This document shows, piece by piece, positions 35,500 to 44,715 of a stretch of 50,966 bases of DNA; position 1 is the stretch's first letter, and the number at the start of each line of letters is the position of its first letter. The translations under genes were made by a program, and so were the position numbers. Source of the DNA: Verrucomicrobiota bacterium (GTDB lineage Bacteria > Verrucomicrobiota > Verrucomicrobiia > CAIQCK01); contig JACRKA010000060.1 in assembly GCA_016219905.1 (NCBI GenBank), positions 1 to 50,966 of the forward strand. The letters are read 5' to 3'. The notes under the pieces are model-generated. The model was given only the letters and a program-made list of their open reading frames with translations, was not told the DNA's origin and ran no database searches.

Positions 35500-37812
35500 A
35501 TGAAACTCCAACCCGACGATCCAAAACTGACCGCCTACGCGCTGGGCGAACTCGACGCCAGCGAAGCCGCGGCGGTCTCGACGGCGATTGAGCAATCCGC
35601 CGAATGCCAGCGGGCGGTCGAGGAAACCCGTCAGGCCGCCGGCCTGCTGGCAGCCGCGCTCCAAACCGAGCCGTGCGCGCAGCTTTCGGCGGCCCAGCGC
35701 GCCGCCATCAACACAGCGTTGGCGCCAGCTTCGAGCGTTTCCAGCAAGGGCCAAGCGCAGCGCGCGAGGCCGTCATTTCTCGCCACTCTGTTCGCGTGGC
35801 GGCCGCAATACGCCACGATTGGCATTTGGGCAACAGCGTGCTTGGTGGCGGTAGTCGGATGGGGCCTGTGGTTTGAGGCGTTTCACACGACCAACCCGAA
35901 GAGCGGCCAGCAACCTTCGGAGTTTGCGATCAAGCTCAACCCGACACCAGCAGCGTCGCCAACAATTCCGCCGCCCCCACCGAAAACATCAGTGCCGGCT
36001 CCGACGACGGTTTTGCCGTTAGCGTCAGCGGCGCTCATTTTGAGCAATGGGACGATCGCTGTTGGCGACCCCGTGCTAATAACTTTACCCGGCCCCTCTG
36101 TGAACAACGGGGCGGGATCGCTCTATCTGGCCGGCGCTAACACCTACAGTGGTGGAGCGTTTCTAACGGGGGGCGGACTTGGCCAGTTGAACATGGACGG
36201 AGGCACACTCGCGGTCGTCAAGGACCCGCAATCTCCAACTTTCCTCAATGGTGGCGTTGCTGGCGCATGGGCGAAGAAAACAGAAAGTCAGTCATCGGTA
36301 GCTTACGGGGTGCGCGGCTCCGCAATGGGGCGCTATGGCTCCACCGCAAAACGAGCCGAGTTTCCCGCCGCGAGTCGTTACGCTGGCTCATTCAACACCG
36401 AAGCCTACGCCCACATCAGGGACAACCCATTCCTCTCCGTCACGGAGAACCCGCTCTCGACCTTCTCGATAGACGTGGACACCGCCTCGTATGCGAACGT
36501 CCGGCGGTTTTTGCTGCAAGGCTCAGTGCCGCCGAAGGACGCCGTGCGCATCGAGGAGTTGCTCAACTACTTCACCTACGACTACCCGCAGCCGAAGCGC
36601 GGCGAGCCGTTCTCGGTGAACGTCGAGGTCGCCGGCTGCCCGTGGGACAGCGACCATCGGCTCATGCGCATCGGGCTGAAAGGCCGCGAGGTCCCCGCCG
36701 CGAAGCGCCCGCCGGGCAATCTGGTGTTCCTGGTGGATGTGTCCGGCTCGATGCAGCCGGCGAACAAGCTGCCGCTGCTCAAGCGCGCGTTGAAGATGCT
36801 CGTGCAGCAACTCGGCGAGAACGAGCGCGTGGCGATCGTCGTCTATGCCGGCTCGTCGGGGCTGGTGCTGCCGTCCACCTGTTGCGACGACAAGCAGAGG
36901 GTCCTGGACGCGCTCGACCGGCTGGAGTCGGGCGGCTCGACCAACGGCGGCGAGGGTATTCAACGCGCCTACGCCATCGCGCAGGAGAACTTCATCAAAG
37001 GCGGCATCAACCGCGTCATCCTCTGCACCGACGGCGATTTCAACGTCGGCGTGACCAACCAAGGCGACCTGACGCGGCTCATCGAGGAGAAGGCCAAGGG
37101 CGGCGTGTTCCTGACCGTGCTCGGATTCGGCATGGGCAACCTGAAGGACTCGACGATGGAGAAGCTGGCCGACAAGGGCAACGGCAACTACGCCTACATT
37201 GATTCGCTGCACGAGGCCCGCAAGGTGCTCGTCGAGCAGATGAACGGCACGCTGGTGACCATCGCCAAGGACGTGAAGATCCAGGTGGAGTTCAACCCCG
37301 CCCAAGTCTCAGCCTATCGCCTCATCGGCTACGAGAACCGCCTGTTGAGGAAGGAAGACTTCAACGACGACACCAAGGACGCCGGCGAGATTGGCGCGGG
37401 ACACACCGTCACCGCGCTCTACGAAATCGTGTCGCCGGGCCGGGTGCTGGCCAGTCCGGCCGTGGACCCGCTGAAGTATCAGAAGCCAGCCCCAGCCGCG
37501 CCGGAGCCGGCCAGCCGGGAGTTGCTGACGGTAAAGCTGCGTTACAAACAACCCGATGGCGACAAGATCAGCCTGATCGAGCGGCCCATCACTGACAGTG
37601 GCGCGGGCTACGCCGCCGCGAGCCGCGACTACAAGTTTGCCGCCGCGGTTGCTGCGTTCGGCATGGTGCTGCGCGACAGCCCGCACAAGGGCAGCGCCAC
37701 GCTGGCCGCCGCGCTCGAACTCGCCGAAGAAGGCCGCGGCCCGGACGCATCGGGTTATCGGACGGAATTCCTCAGCCTGGTGAAGAAGGCGCAGGCGCTC
37801 GGTGGGAAATAG
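35500..37812 (+). CDS. vWA-domain protein with N-terminal anti-sigma-like region and TM segment
   Basis: LTAYALGELDASEAAAVSTAIEQSAECQRAVEETRQAAG; TM IGIWATACLVAVVGWGLWF; FSIDVDTASYANVRRFLLQG; MIDAS-like FLVDVSGSMQPANKLPLLKRAL. Confidence 0.92.
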   Translation: MKLQPDDPKLTAYALGELDASEAAAVSTAIEQSAECQRAVEETRQAAGLLAAALQTEPCAQLSAAQRAAINTALAPASSVSSKGQAQRARPSFLATLFAWRPQYATIGIWATACLVAVVGWGLWFEAFHTTNPKSGQQPSEFAIKLNPTPAASPTIPPPPPKTSVPAPTTVLPLASAALILSNGTIAVGDPVLITLPGPSVNNGAGSLYLAGANTYSGGAFLTGGGLGQLNMDGGTLAVVKDPQSPTFLNGGVAGAWAKKTESQSSVAYGVRGSAMGRYGSTAKRAEFPAASRYAGSFNTEAYAHIRDNPFLSVTENPLSTFSIDVDTASYANVRRFLLQGSVPPKDAVRIEELLNYFTYDYPQPKRGEPFSVNVEVAGCPWDSDHRLMRIGLKGREVPAAKRPPGNLVFLVDVSGSMQPANKLPLLKRALKMLVQQLGENERVAIVVYAGSSGLVLPSTCCDDKQRVLDALDRLESGGSTNGGEGIQRAYAIAQENFIKGGINRVILCTDGDFNVGVTNQGDLTRLIEEKAKGGVFLTVLGFGMGNLKDSTMEKLADKGNGNYAYIDSLHEARKVLVEQMNGTLVTIAKDVKIQVEFNPAQVSAYRLIGYENRLLRKEDFNDDTKDAGEIGAGHTVTALYEIVSPGRVLASPAVDPLKYQKPAPAAPEPASRELLTVKLRYKQPDGDKISLIERPITDSGAGYAAASRDYKFAAAVAAFGMVLRDSPHKGSATLAAALELAEEGRGPDASGYRTEFLSLVKKAQALGGK

Positions 37813-37860
37813 GCGGGCAAGACCGTTTGCTTGATGGCCGCGCGTGGGTGATTTTCTGCC

Positions 37861-40800
37861 GTGAAGACGGCGCCCGACATCGCTCCACCCCAGCCGGCCC
37901 CGCTCGAAGACTCCATCCACGAGACTGGCGGGCGTATCTTCACGCAGATGGAGGAGGCGGAGCCGCCGTCGTTGTTCAGCCGCAAGGGATTTCATGGCGC
38001 GCTGATGGATTGGGTCATGCGCGACCCGAAGTTCAAGACGCAGCTCTTCCGGTTCGTGGACGTGCTGCCCGCGCTTAACTCCGCCGCGGAGGTGGCGCGC
38101 CATCTCCACGAATATCTCGGCGATGAGCAGGTGGAACTCCCAACAACCCTGCGCGCCGCGCTCAAGGCGGGTGAGTTTGCCGGCGGGCTGCTCAGCGGCG
38201 GCATCCGCTCGCAGGTCGCCAGCCTCGCGCGGCAGTTCATGCTCGGCAGCGACGAGGGCGAGATCGTTCGCACGCTTCGCCACCTCCACGAGCGAAACGT
38301 CGCGTTCACGGCCGACATCCTCGGCGAGACCGTCGTGAGCGAGGCCGAAGCGGACGACTACGCCCGGCGCTACCTCGACCTGCTGGACCTGCTGGCCCGC
38401 GAAATGGCGCGCTGGCCCGGCCCGTGCCGCGCCAACCTCACGCCGCGCGGCGAGGTTCCCGCGCTGAATCTCTCCATCAAGATTTCGGCGCTCTACTCAC
38501 AGATTCATCCGGCCGATCCGGACACGGCCATCGAGAAGCTCGCCACGCGGCTGCGGCCGATCCTGCGCCGCGCAGGAGAGGTGGGCGCGTTCATCAACTT
38601 CGACATGGAGAGCTACGCGCTGAAAGACCTCACGCTGCGCCTGTTCAAGACCGTCTTCGCCGAGCCGGAGTTCGCCACCGCGCCCGCCTGTGGTCTCGCG
38701 TTGCAAGCCTATATGCACGACGCCGAAACCGACCTGCGCGACCTCGTTGCTTGGGCGCGCACACAACAGCGGCGCATCACGGTCCGGCTCGTCAAAGGCG
38801 CTTACTGGGACTACGAGACGATCATCGCGGCGCAGCGTGGCTGGCCAGTGCCGGTGTTCGCGCGCAAGGCGGAGACGGACGCGAACTTCGAGAAGCTCAC
38901 TCTGTTTCTGCTGGAGAACGCGGACGCGGTGGACGCCGCATTCGGCACGCACAACGTCCGCAGCATCGCGCACGCGCTGGCGCAGGCCGACCGCCTCGGA
39001 GTGGAGCGCCACGCCATCGAGTTCCAGATGCTGCACGGGATGGCCGGTGCGCTGAAGTCCGCGCTGCTCCGGCTCGACTTGCGCGTCCGCGAATACTGCC
39101 CCGTTGGCGAACTGCTCCCCGGCATGGCCTACCTTGTCCGGCGACTGCTGGAGAACACGAGCAACGAAGGCTTCCTCGCCAGCAAGTTCGCCAAGGGCGC
39201 GAGCCGGGAGGAGCTATTGAAAGCACCCGTAGGAGCCGACGTAAGGAGGCTCGCTTCTTCAGAGACAAAACCTGAGCCTCCTTACGTCGGCTCCTACAGG
39301 AGCGGAGCAATCTTCCAGAACGAGCCGCTCACGGATTTCACCCGTGGCGGGGATCGGGAGAAGGTTCGCGCGGCACTTCGGACACTGCGCTCGCAGCTTG
39401 GCTGCAAGCATCCGCTCGTCATCAACCACAAGCCAGTCACGACGAACGAGTGGACGCCGTCGTTGAACCCGGCCAACCAGAACGAGATCATCGGCTACGC
39501 CGCGCGCGCAACCGTCGCCGACGCCGAGGCCGCGCTGGCTGCGGCGCGGGCCGCACAGCCGGCTTGGGCGCGTTTGCCGGCCGATGAGCGTGCCGTGCTG
39601 TTGGAACGGCTGGCCGAGTTGCTTCGTCGCGATAAAGTCGCGCTGACCGCGCTGGAAATCCTCGAAGCCGGCAAGAACTGGGCGGAAGCCGACGCGGACG
39701 TGGCCGAGGCGATTGACTTCTGCAATTTCTACGCCGCCGAGATGCGCGTGGTGGGCCAGCCGCAGCGCACGCAGGCGGTGGCGGGCGAATCCAACTTCCA
39801 GCACTGGTGGTCGCGCGGCACGGGCGTGGTCATCGCACCGTGGAATTTCCCGCTGGCCATCCTCACCGGCATGGCCACGGCCGCACTGGTCACGGGCAAC
39901 ACCGTCCTCATCAAGCCGTCGGACCAGACGCCGGTCATCGGCGCGCGGTTGATGGAGTTGATCATCGAAGCGGGCTTTCCCGCCGGCGTGGCCAACCTCG
40001 TCACCGGGCGCGGTTCGGAGGTCGGCGCGCATCTGGTGGCGCATCCGCAGGTTGACTTCATCGCGTTCACCGGCTCGACGGAGGTCGGCCAGCGCATCTG
40101 GGAAGCGGCGGGGCGCACGTTGCCGGGCCAGACGAACCTCAAGCGGGCCGTCTGCGAAATGGGCGGCAAGAACTCGCTCATCGTGGACGGCGACGCCGAC
40201 CTCGACGAAGCAGTCAAGGGCGCGCTCATCTCCGCGTTCGGCTACCAGGGGCAGAAATGCAGCGCGCTGTCGCGGCTGATCGTGCTGGCGGACAACTACG
40301 ACAGGTTCCTGGAGCGACTCGTTGCGGCGATGGCGTCGTTGCGCGTCGGCCCGGCGGAGGAGGCGGGCGCCATCATTGGCCCTGTGATAGACCGCGTGGC
40401 GCAGCGGCGGATTCTGGAAATTATTGAGGTCGGCAAGGCCGAAGCCACGCTGGCGTGGCAGGGCGCGGTGTCTGACGACGCAAACGCCTGCTACGTGCCG
40501 CCGACATTGTTCACCGACGTGAAACCGCGCTGCCGAATCTTCCGCGAGGAGATCTTCGGCCCCGTGCTTTGTGTGTCGAAGGCGGCCAGTTTCGACGAGG
40601 CGCTGGCGCTGGCAAACGACTCGGCATTCGCACTGACCGGCGGCGTTTACTCGCGCAGCCCGGTGAACATCGAGCGCGCGAAGTCGGAGATGGTCTGCGG
40701 CAACCTCTACATCAACCGCCCCATCACCGGCGCGATCGTGGGCCGGCAGCCGTTCGGTGGGTTCAAGATGAGCGGCGGCGGGACGAAGGCCGGCGGGCGC

Positions 40801-40884
40801 GAATACCTGCTCCAGTTCCTTGTGCCGCGCGTGGTGAGCGAGAACTGTCTGCGACGCGGCTTCGCGCCGTCGGAGGAATCATAA
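37861..40884 (+). CDS. putA: Bifunctional proline dehydrogenase / L-glutamate gamma-semialdehyde dehydrogenase
   Basis: PRODH (VRLVKGAYWDYE, FQMLHGMAGAL, REYCPVGELLPGMAYLVRRLLENTSNEGF) and ALDH (APWNFPLAILTGM, FTGSTEVGQRI, CEMGGKNSLIVD, GYQGQKCSALSR). GTG start assumed. Confidence 0.96.
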   Translation: MKTAPDIAPPQPAPLEDSIHETGGRIFTQMEEAEPPSLFSRKGFHGALMDWVMRDPKFKTQLFRFVDVLPALNSAAEVARHLHEYLGDEQVELPTTLRAALKAGEFAGGLLSGGIRSQVASLARQFMLGSDEGEIVRTLRHLHERNVAFTADILGETVVSEAEADDYARRYLDLLDLLAREMARWPGPCRANLTPRGEVPALNLSIKISALYSQIHPADPDTAIEKLATRLRPILRRAGEVGAFINFDMESYALKDLTLRLFKTVFAEPEFATAPACGLALQAYMHDAETDLRDLVAWARTQQRRITVRLVKGAYWDYETIIAAQRGWPVPVFARKAETDANFEKLTLFLLENADAVDAAFGTHNVRSIAHALAQADRLGVERHAIEFQMLHGMAGALKSALLRLDLRVREYCPVGELLPGMAYLVRRLLENTSNEGFLASKFAKGASREELLKAPVGADVRRLASSETKPEPPYVGSYRSGAIFQNEPLTDFTRGGDREKVRAALRTLRSQLGCKHPLVINHKPVTTNEWTPSLNPANQNEIIGYAARATVADAEAALAAARAAQPAWARLPADERAVLLERLAELLRRDKVALTALEILEAGKNWAEADADVAEAIDFCNFYAAEMRVVGQPQRTQAVAGESNFQHWWSRGTGVVIAPWNFPLAILTGMATAALVTGNTVLIKPSDQTPVIGARLMELIIEAGFPAGVANLVTGRGSEVGAHLVAHPQVDFIAFTGSTEVGQRIWEAAGRTLPGQTNLKRAVCEMGGKNSLIVDGDADLDEAVKGALISAFGYQGQKCSALSRLIVLADNYDRFLERLVAAMASLRVGPAEEAGAIIGPVIDRVAQRRILEIIEVGKAEATLAWQGAVSDDANACYVPPTLFTDVKPRCRIFREEIFGPVLCVSKAASFDEALALANDSAFALTGGVYSRSPVNIERAKSEMVCGNLYINRPITGAIVGRQPFGGFKMSGGGTKAGGREYLLQFLVPRVVSENCLRRGFAPSEES
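39229..39297. repeat. Perfect 24 bp inverted repeat inside putA
   Basis: GTAGGAGCCGACGTAAGGAGGCTC (39229-39252) / GAGCCTCCTTACGTCGGCTCCTAC (39274-39297), 21 nt loop, reading frame maintained. Confidence 0.97.
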
Positions 40885-40971
40885 GTTAGCGGAAAACATG
40901 TTTTCGTTGAGGAGGACGCGGAGAGCGTTTTTCTTGTGGCGCGCGGACGGCGGGCGGTGGCACGCTGCATA

Positions 40972-41040
40972 GTAGTCCTCACGCTCCGCGTGAGGAACAA
41001 TAGAACAACAACAAACCATCACGCGGAGCGTGATGACTAC
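40972..41040. repeat. Inverted repeat GTAGTC(C/A)TCACGCTCCGCGTGA ending at the next gene's start
   Basis: Arms 40972-40993 and 41019-41040, 21/22 complementary; each arm is itself palindromic (TCACGC-TCC-GCGTGA). Confidence 0.9.
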
Positions 41041-41041
41041 G

Positions 41042-41662
41042 ATGAAACACATTCACTATCTCATCCTCGCCGCCCTGCTGTTCGCTCTGCTCGCCCCGCT
41101 CCATGCCGTCGGGCCGGAACACCCCACGATCCTCAAAGAGCCTGCGGACTGGCGCTTTGAAGGAATGGCAATCCCTCCGGGATTTGCGCCTGACATCAAG
41201 CTCACCGGCACCGAGGAAATCCGGTTTGCCCCCGGGATGTTCGACACCCGCTCCAGCAACTATTTCACTTACGTCGTGGTCATCATGGCCGACGGCGCGC
41301 CGGAACTGGGCGCGGCAGACCTCAAGGATTTCCTTGAGAAATATTACCGCGGCCTCAGCATCGCTGTGGGCCGGGGCAAGGGACTCTCGCCGGACCCCGC
41401 GCAGATGAAAACCGTGGTGAATCCGGCGCCGCCCGGCCCGGATGCAAAACAGAGCTTCGCCGCCGAGGTTGTTTTCTTCGACTCGTTCACCGACGGCCGG
41501 AAGATCAGCCTGAATGTGGAAGCCCTCGTGGTTCCGCGGCCGGCGTCGAAACAGACCTGCCTGATCCTGATGGTGTCCCCCAGTTCCAAAGATGCCGCTG
41601 TATGGCAAACCCTGCGCGACATCGGCAGGAAGGCAACGAGGAACGCGATGGGCGCAAACTGA
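41042..41662 (+). CDS. Hypothetical secreted protein (~206 aa)
   Basis: MKHIHYLILAALLFALLAPLHAVG signal peptide; no family recognised. Confidence 0.7.
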   Translation: MKHIHYLILAALLFALLAPLHAVGPEHPTILKEPADWRFEGMAIPPGFAPDIKLTGTEEIRFAPGMFDTRSSNYFTYVVVIMADGAPELGAADLKDFLEKYYRGLSIAVGRGKGLSPDPAQMKTVVNPAPPGPDAKQSFAAEVVFFDSFTDGRKISLNVEALVVPRPASKQTCLILMVSPSSKDAAVWQTLRDIGRKATRNAMGAN

Positions 41663-41681
41663 GGCTGTCGAAAAGCTGTCC

Positions 41682-42743
41682 CTACTGTTTCCGCAGCGCC
41701 GCCAAAACATCGGAGCGGTTCTTGGACCAGTCCGGGCGAACCGTCGCGTCCCAGACTTTCAGGTTGTCCAGTTGCGTGGATTTGCCGCCGACGGTGAAGC
41801 CGACCATGTTCTTGGTGGGGTGATTGACGCCCTCGGATTTCAGGTAGCCGAGCGGTTGGTTGTCTATGCTGATCAGCATCTCGTCGCCGACGACCTCCAC
41901 GCGGGCCTGGTGCCACTTGGCGGGATCTAGCGCGACCTTGAAGGAGGCCGACTTGTCTTTGATGCTTTCCTGTATTCTCTTCTTCTCCTCCGCGCTCGTG
42001 GCGGGGTCTTTCATCTTGTCGTGGATCTCGTTCTTCATGGACCCGAACTTGGAATCCGCAAGCCCTAACGACGCGGGCGTGATGGTGGCGCGGATGATGT
42101 GACCGGCATGGGCTGCCTTGTAGTTGCTGTCCTCCATCATGAGATGGCAGCCCGTGGAGCCGTCAAACTTGAAGGAGAACTCGGCCACGATGTCTTTGTA
42201 GGGGAACCGCGGCTCGGCGTAGGCATAGGCGCCGTGGTTGTCCGCCGGATTCTCCGCCGCGGTGACGACGCCGTCATGGATCTCCCAGAAACCCTTTCCG
42301 AGCCTCCACTTCGGCGGCATCCCGCTGCGCGCGAAGTCGTCCTCGAACAACAGCTTCCCGGCCTTGGCGAGAATCGGCAGTTTCTCGGCGGCGGACAATT
42401 CCCTGGCGACGTCAATCAGCGTGGCGACATATTTGGAACTGCCTTCCTTGGGCGCCGTGAACGTCACAGTGACCGTGTCGCCTACCTTGACGTCTTTGAA
42501 CTCGCAGGGATGCCAGCCGCCGCGCGTGATCCGCGCTCCCTTGATGGCGAAATGGATGTTCTTCGAAGTGCCCTCGCCTTTGACGGTCAATCCGACGGGA
42601 GTCATGTTGGCCACAACGCCTTTGAGCGGACTCTCAATGTCCGGCTTGGCTCCCGGGGCTTGGGCCATCCCACCCGAAATCGTCAGGCTCACGACGGCTG
42701 CTGTGATTCCAAGAGTCAGTTTCATCGTGTTCATCGCAATCAC
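41682..42743 (-). CDS. Secreted concanavalin-like / DUF1080-like protein
   Basis: Signal peptide; LLFEDDFARSGMPPKWRLGKGFWEIHDGVVTAAENPADNHGAYAYAEPRFPYKDIVAEFSFKFDGSTGCHLMM pattern. Confidence 0.7.
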   Translation of the reverse strand: MIAMNTMKLTLGITAAVVSLTISGGMAQAPGAKPDIESPLKGVVANMTPVGLTVKGEGTSKNIHFAIKGARITRGGWHPCEFKDVKVGDTVTVTFTAPKEGSSKYVATLIDVARELSAAEKLPILAKAGKLLFEDDFARSGMPPKWRLGKGFWEIHDGVVTAAENPADNHGAYAYAEPRFPYKDIVAEFSFKFDGSTGCHLMMEDSNYKAAHAGHIIRATITPASLGLADSKFGSMKNEIHDKMKDPATSAEEKKRIQESIKDKSASFKVALDPAKWHQARVEVVGDEMLISIDNQPLGYLKSEGVNHPTKNMVGFTVGGKSTQLDNLKVWDATVRPDWSKNRSDVLAALRKQ

Positions 42744-42779
42744 TCCTTTGTTGGCCGCTACACAACCGCAGGCGGATGT

Positions 42780-42856
42780 TGGCGCGCCTGGAGGGACTCG
42801 AACCCCCGACCAAAGGTTTAGAAAACCTCTGCTCTATCCGACTGAGCTACAGGCGC
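42780..42856 (-). tRNA. tRNA-Arg (anticodon UCU), CCA encoded
   Basis: Minus strand GCGCCTGTAGCTCAGTCGGATAGAGCAGAGGTTTTCTAAACCTTTGGTCGGGGGTTCGAGTCCCTCCAGGCGCGCCA; 7 bp acceptor, T-arm GGTTCGAGTCC, anticodon loop TTTCTAA. Confidence 0.96.
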
Positions 42857-43006
42857 GGCCGGTTCGCCGGGCTGGCTTTCCGGGGAAGTATTATGCCTGC
42901 CCGGCCGCAGTGGCAAGCAGATCGAAAGGCGCGCGGGCAACATGGGACGATTGGGGCCTTGACTGGGCTGGCGCGACAAACCAGTCTTTTCCGACACGCG
43001 CGCCCG

Positions 43007-43843
43007 ATGAAAGCGATCCGGACCATCTTGTTGCCTGCACTTGTTTGCCTGCCGATCCCGCCGGATGCGATTCCCGCCGCGGCGGAAGGGCCGGAGAAAC
43101 CCCGGCAAACGGTGACCTTGCGCGAGGTCACGCGCGGCGACGTGAACGCGAAGCGGATCGCCCTGACGTTCGACGGCGGTGACGAGGAAAACGCGGTCGC
43201 GCCCATCCTGGAGGCCCTGCGAAGCCAGCGCGTGCGCTGCACGATGTTTCTCACCGGCCGGTTCATCCAGCGGCATCCGCAGGCGGTGCTGCGGATGGTC
43301 AAGGACGGGCATGAAATCGGGAACCACACGTTCTGGCATCCGCGGTTGACGTCCTATGAGATCAACAACCGGCACTTCACGCTGCCGGGCCTGACGCGCG
43401 AGTTTCTGCAGGACGAGTTGCGCCGCGCGGAGGCGGCGTTTGAACGGCTCACGGGACGGAAGATGGCGGCGCTGTGGCGCGCGCCTTACGGCGAGCGGAA
43501 CGCCGAGATCCTGTCGTGGGCGGTGGAGCTGGGTTATGCGCACGTTGTCTGGACCACGGAGGGCGCGGAGAGCATGGACACGAAGGATTGGGTGTCCAAC
43601 AAGGCAAGCCCCCTCTACAAGACCGCGGACGGGATCGTCCAGTCCGTCCTCGATTTCGGAAAGGACAGCCCGCACGGGAAGAACGGCGCGATCGTGGCGA
43701 TGCACTTGGGCACGGCGCGACGCGCAGACCGGCTGCATGAGAAGCTGCGCGCGCTCATCCGCGGCTTGCAGAAGCAGGGGTATTCCTTGGGGCCGGTCAC
43801 GGAGGTCGCCGGCAAAGAGATCGAGGCCGCCAAGTCCCGGTGA
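43007..43843 (+). CDS. Polysaccharide deacetylase (NodB-like)
   Basis: RIALTFDGGDEENAVAPILEALRSQRVRCTMFLTGRFIQRHPQAVLRMVKDGHEIGNHTFWHPRLT. Confidence 0.93.
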   Translation: MKAIRTILLPALVCLPIPPDAIPAAAEGPEKPRQTVTLREVTRGDVNAKRIALTFDGGDEENAVAPILEALRSQRVRCTMFLTGRFIQRHPQAVLRMVKDGHEIGNHTFWHPRLTSYEINNRHFTLPGLTREFLQDELRRAEAAFERLTGRKMAALWRAPYGERNAEILSWAVELGYAHVVWTTEGAESMDTKDWVSNKASPLYKTADGIVQSVLDFGKDSPHGKNGAIVAMHLGTARRADRLHEKLRALIRGLQKQGYSLGPVTEVAGKEIEAAKSR

Positions 43844-43849
43844 AGCGTC

Positions 43850-44713
43850 TCAGTGGCGCTGACGGGTGGTGAGTTCACCCGCGGTGATGAATCGCACGAC
43901 GCCTTTGGACGCGGGCACCAGTTCTTCCATGGCCGTGATGGTTTCGTCATGGACGTGGCCGATGGCCAAGGCCCATCCATCTTTTTGGGCGGCTGCGACA
44001 CATTGTTGCCACTGGGTCCGTATCGCAGGAACGCTTCTCTCGTTGTCCAGATAGACCGTCCTTTGGGCGGCGGGAATCCCAAGCTCCCGGGCCACCGAGC
44101 AGGCCACCGTGTCCTTGATGGTGCGGCTGTCCACGAAGAACAGCCCTTTCGCTTTGATCTCTTGCAGAATCCAGGTCATCCGCTGGCGGTCCGGCGTGAT
44201 GCGGCTGCCCATGTGGTTGTTGACGCCAACGCGGTGCGGGACGGCGGCGAGATGCTGGCGGACCCGCAGCCGCACCGCGTCTTCGGCCATATCGAACGTG
44301 ATCGGTTCGCGGCCGAGGTAAAGGCCGGGGGGCTTGGACAGCGGTTCCAACGGCAGGTGGACCATGACCTCCTTGCCGGCACGATGCGCGATCTCCGCGC
44401 ATTCGACGCTGTGCGCCTCGCCGGGAAGAACGGCGACCGAAAAGGGAGCGGCAATCCTGCACAGCCGTTGGACCAGTGACGGCTCGGCCAGACCGGCATC
44501 GTCAATGACGACGGTCATGGAAGGAAGCGGCGCGCCGGCCGGCTCCGGAGCGCAACCGTCCAACAATGACAGTGGAACGCCTGCGAGCAGAGCGAGACCG
44601 AAAAGCGCCGCCGCAAGTGCCGATGGCCTGCCGAGCGCGCGATGAACCGCCGCGCCAGAGACGCCGGACTTTTTGTTGAGGGTCACAATTCTTCCACCTC
44701 TTTCATATCGCAA
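43850..44713 (-). CDS. Divergent polysaccharide deacetylase family protein
   Basis: SMTVVIDDAGLAEPSLVQRLCRIAAPFSVAVLPGEAHSVECAEIAHRAGKEVMVHLPLEP...VGVNNHMGSRIT...FFVDSRTIKDTVA. Confidence 0.88.
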   Translation of the reverse strand: MRYERGGRIVTLNKKSGVSGAAVHRALGRPSALAAALFGLALLAGVPLSLLDGCAPEPAGAPLPSMTVVIDDAGLAEPSLVQRLCRIAAPFSVAVLPGEAHSVECAEIAHRAGKEVMVHLPLEPLSKPPGLYLGREPITFDMAEDAVRLRVRQHLAAVPHRVGVNNHMGSRITPDRQRMTWILQEIKAKGLFFVDSRTIKDTVACSVARELGIPAAQRTVYLDNERSVPAIRTQWQQCVAAAQKDGWALAIGHVHDETITAMEELVPASKGVVRFITAGELTTRQRH

Positions 44714-44715
44714 AC

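Noticed and set aside
14935-41040. CRISPR array
   Set aside because: Repeats are palindromic and dispersed, without regular repeat-spacer periodicity, and there are no cas genes.
42780-42856. tRNA-Arg as an integration site of a genomic island
   Set aside because: No direct repeat of the tRNA 3' end was seen in the window and no integrase lies nearby.
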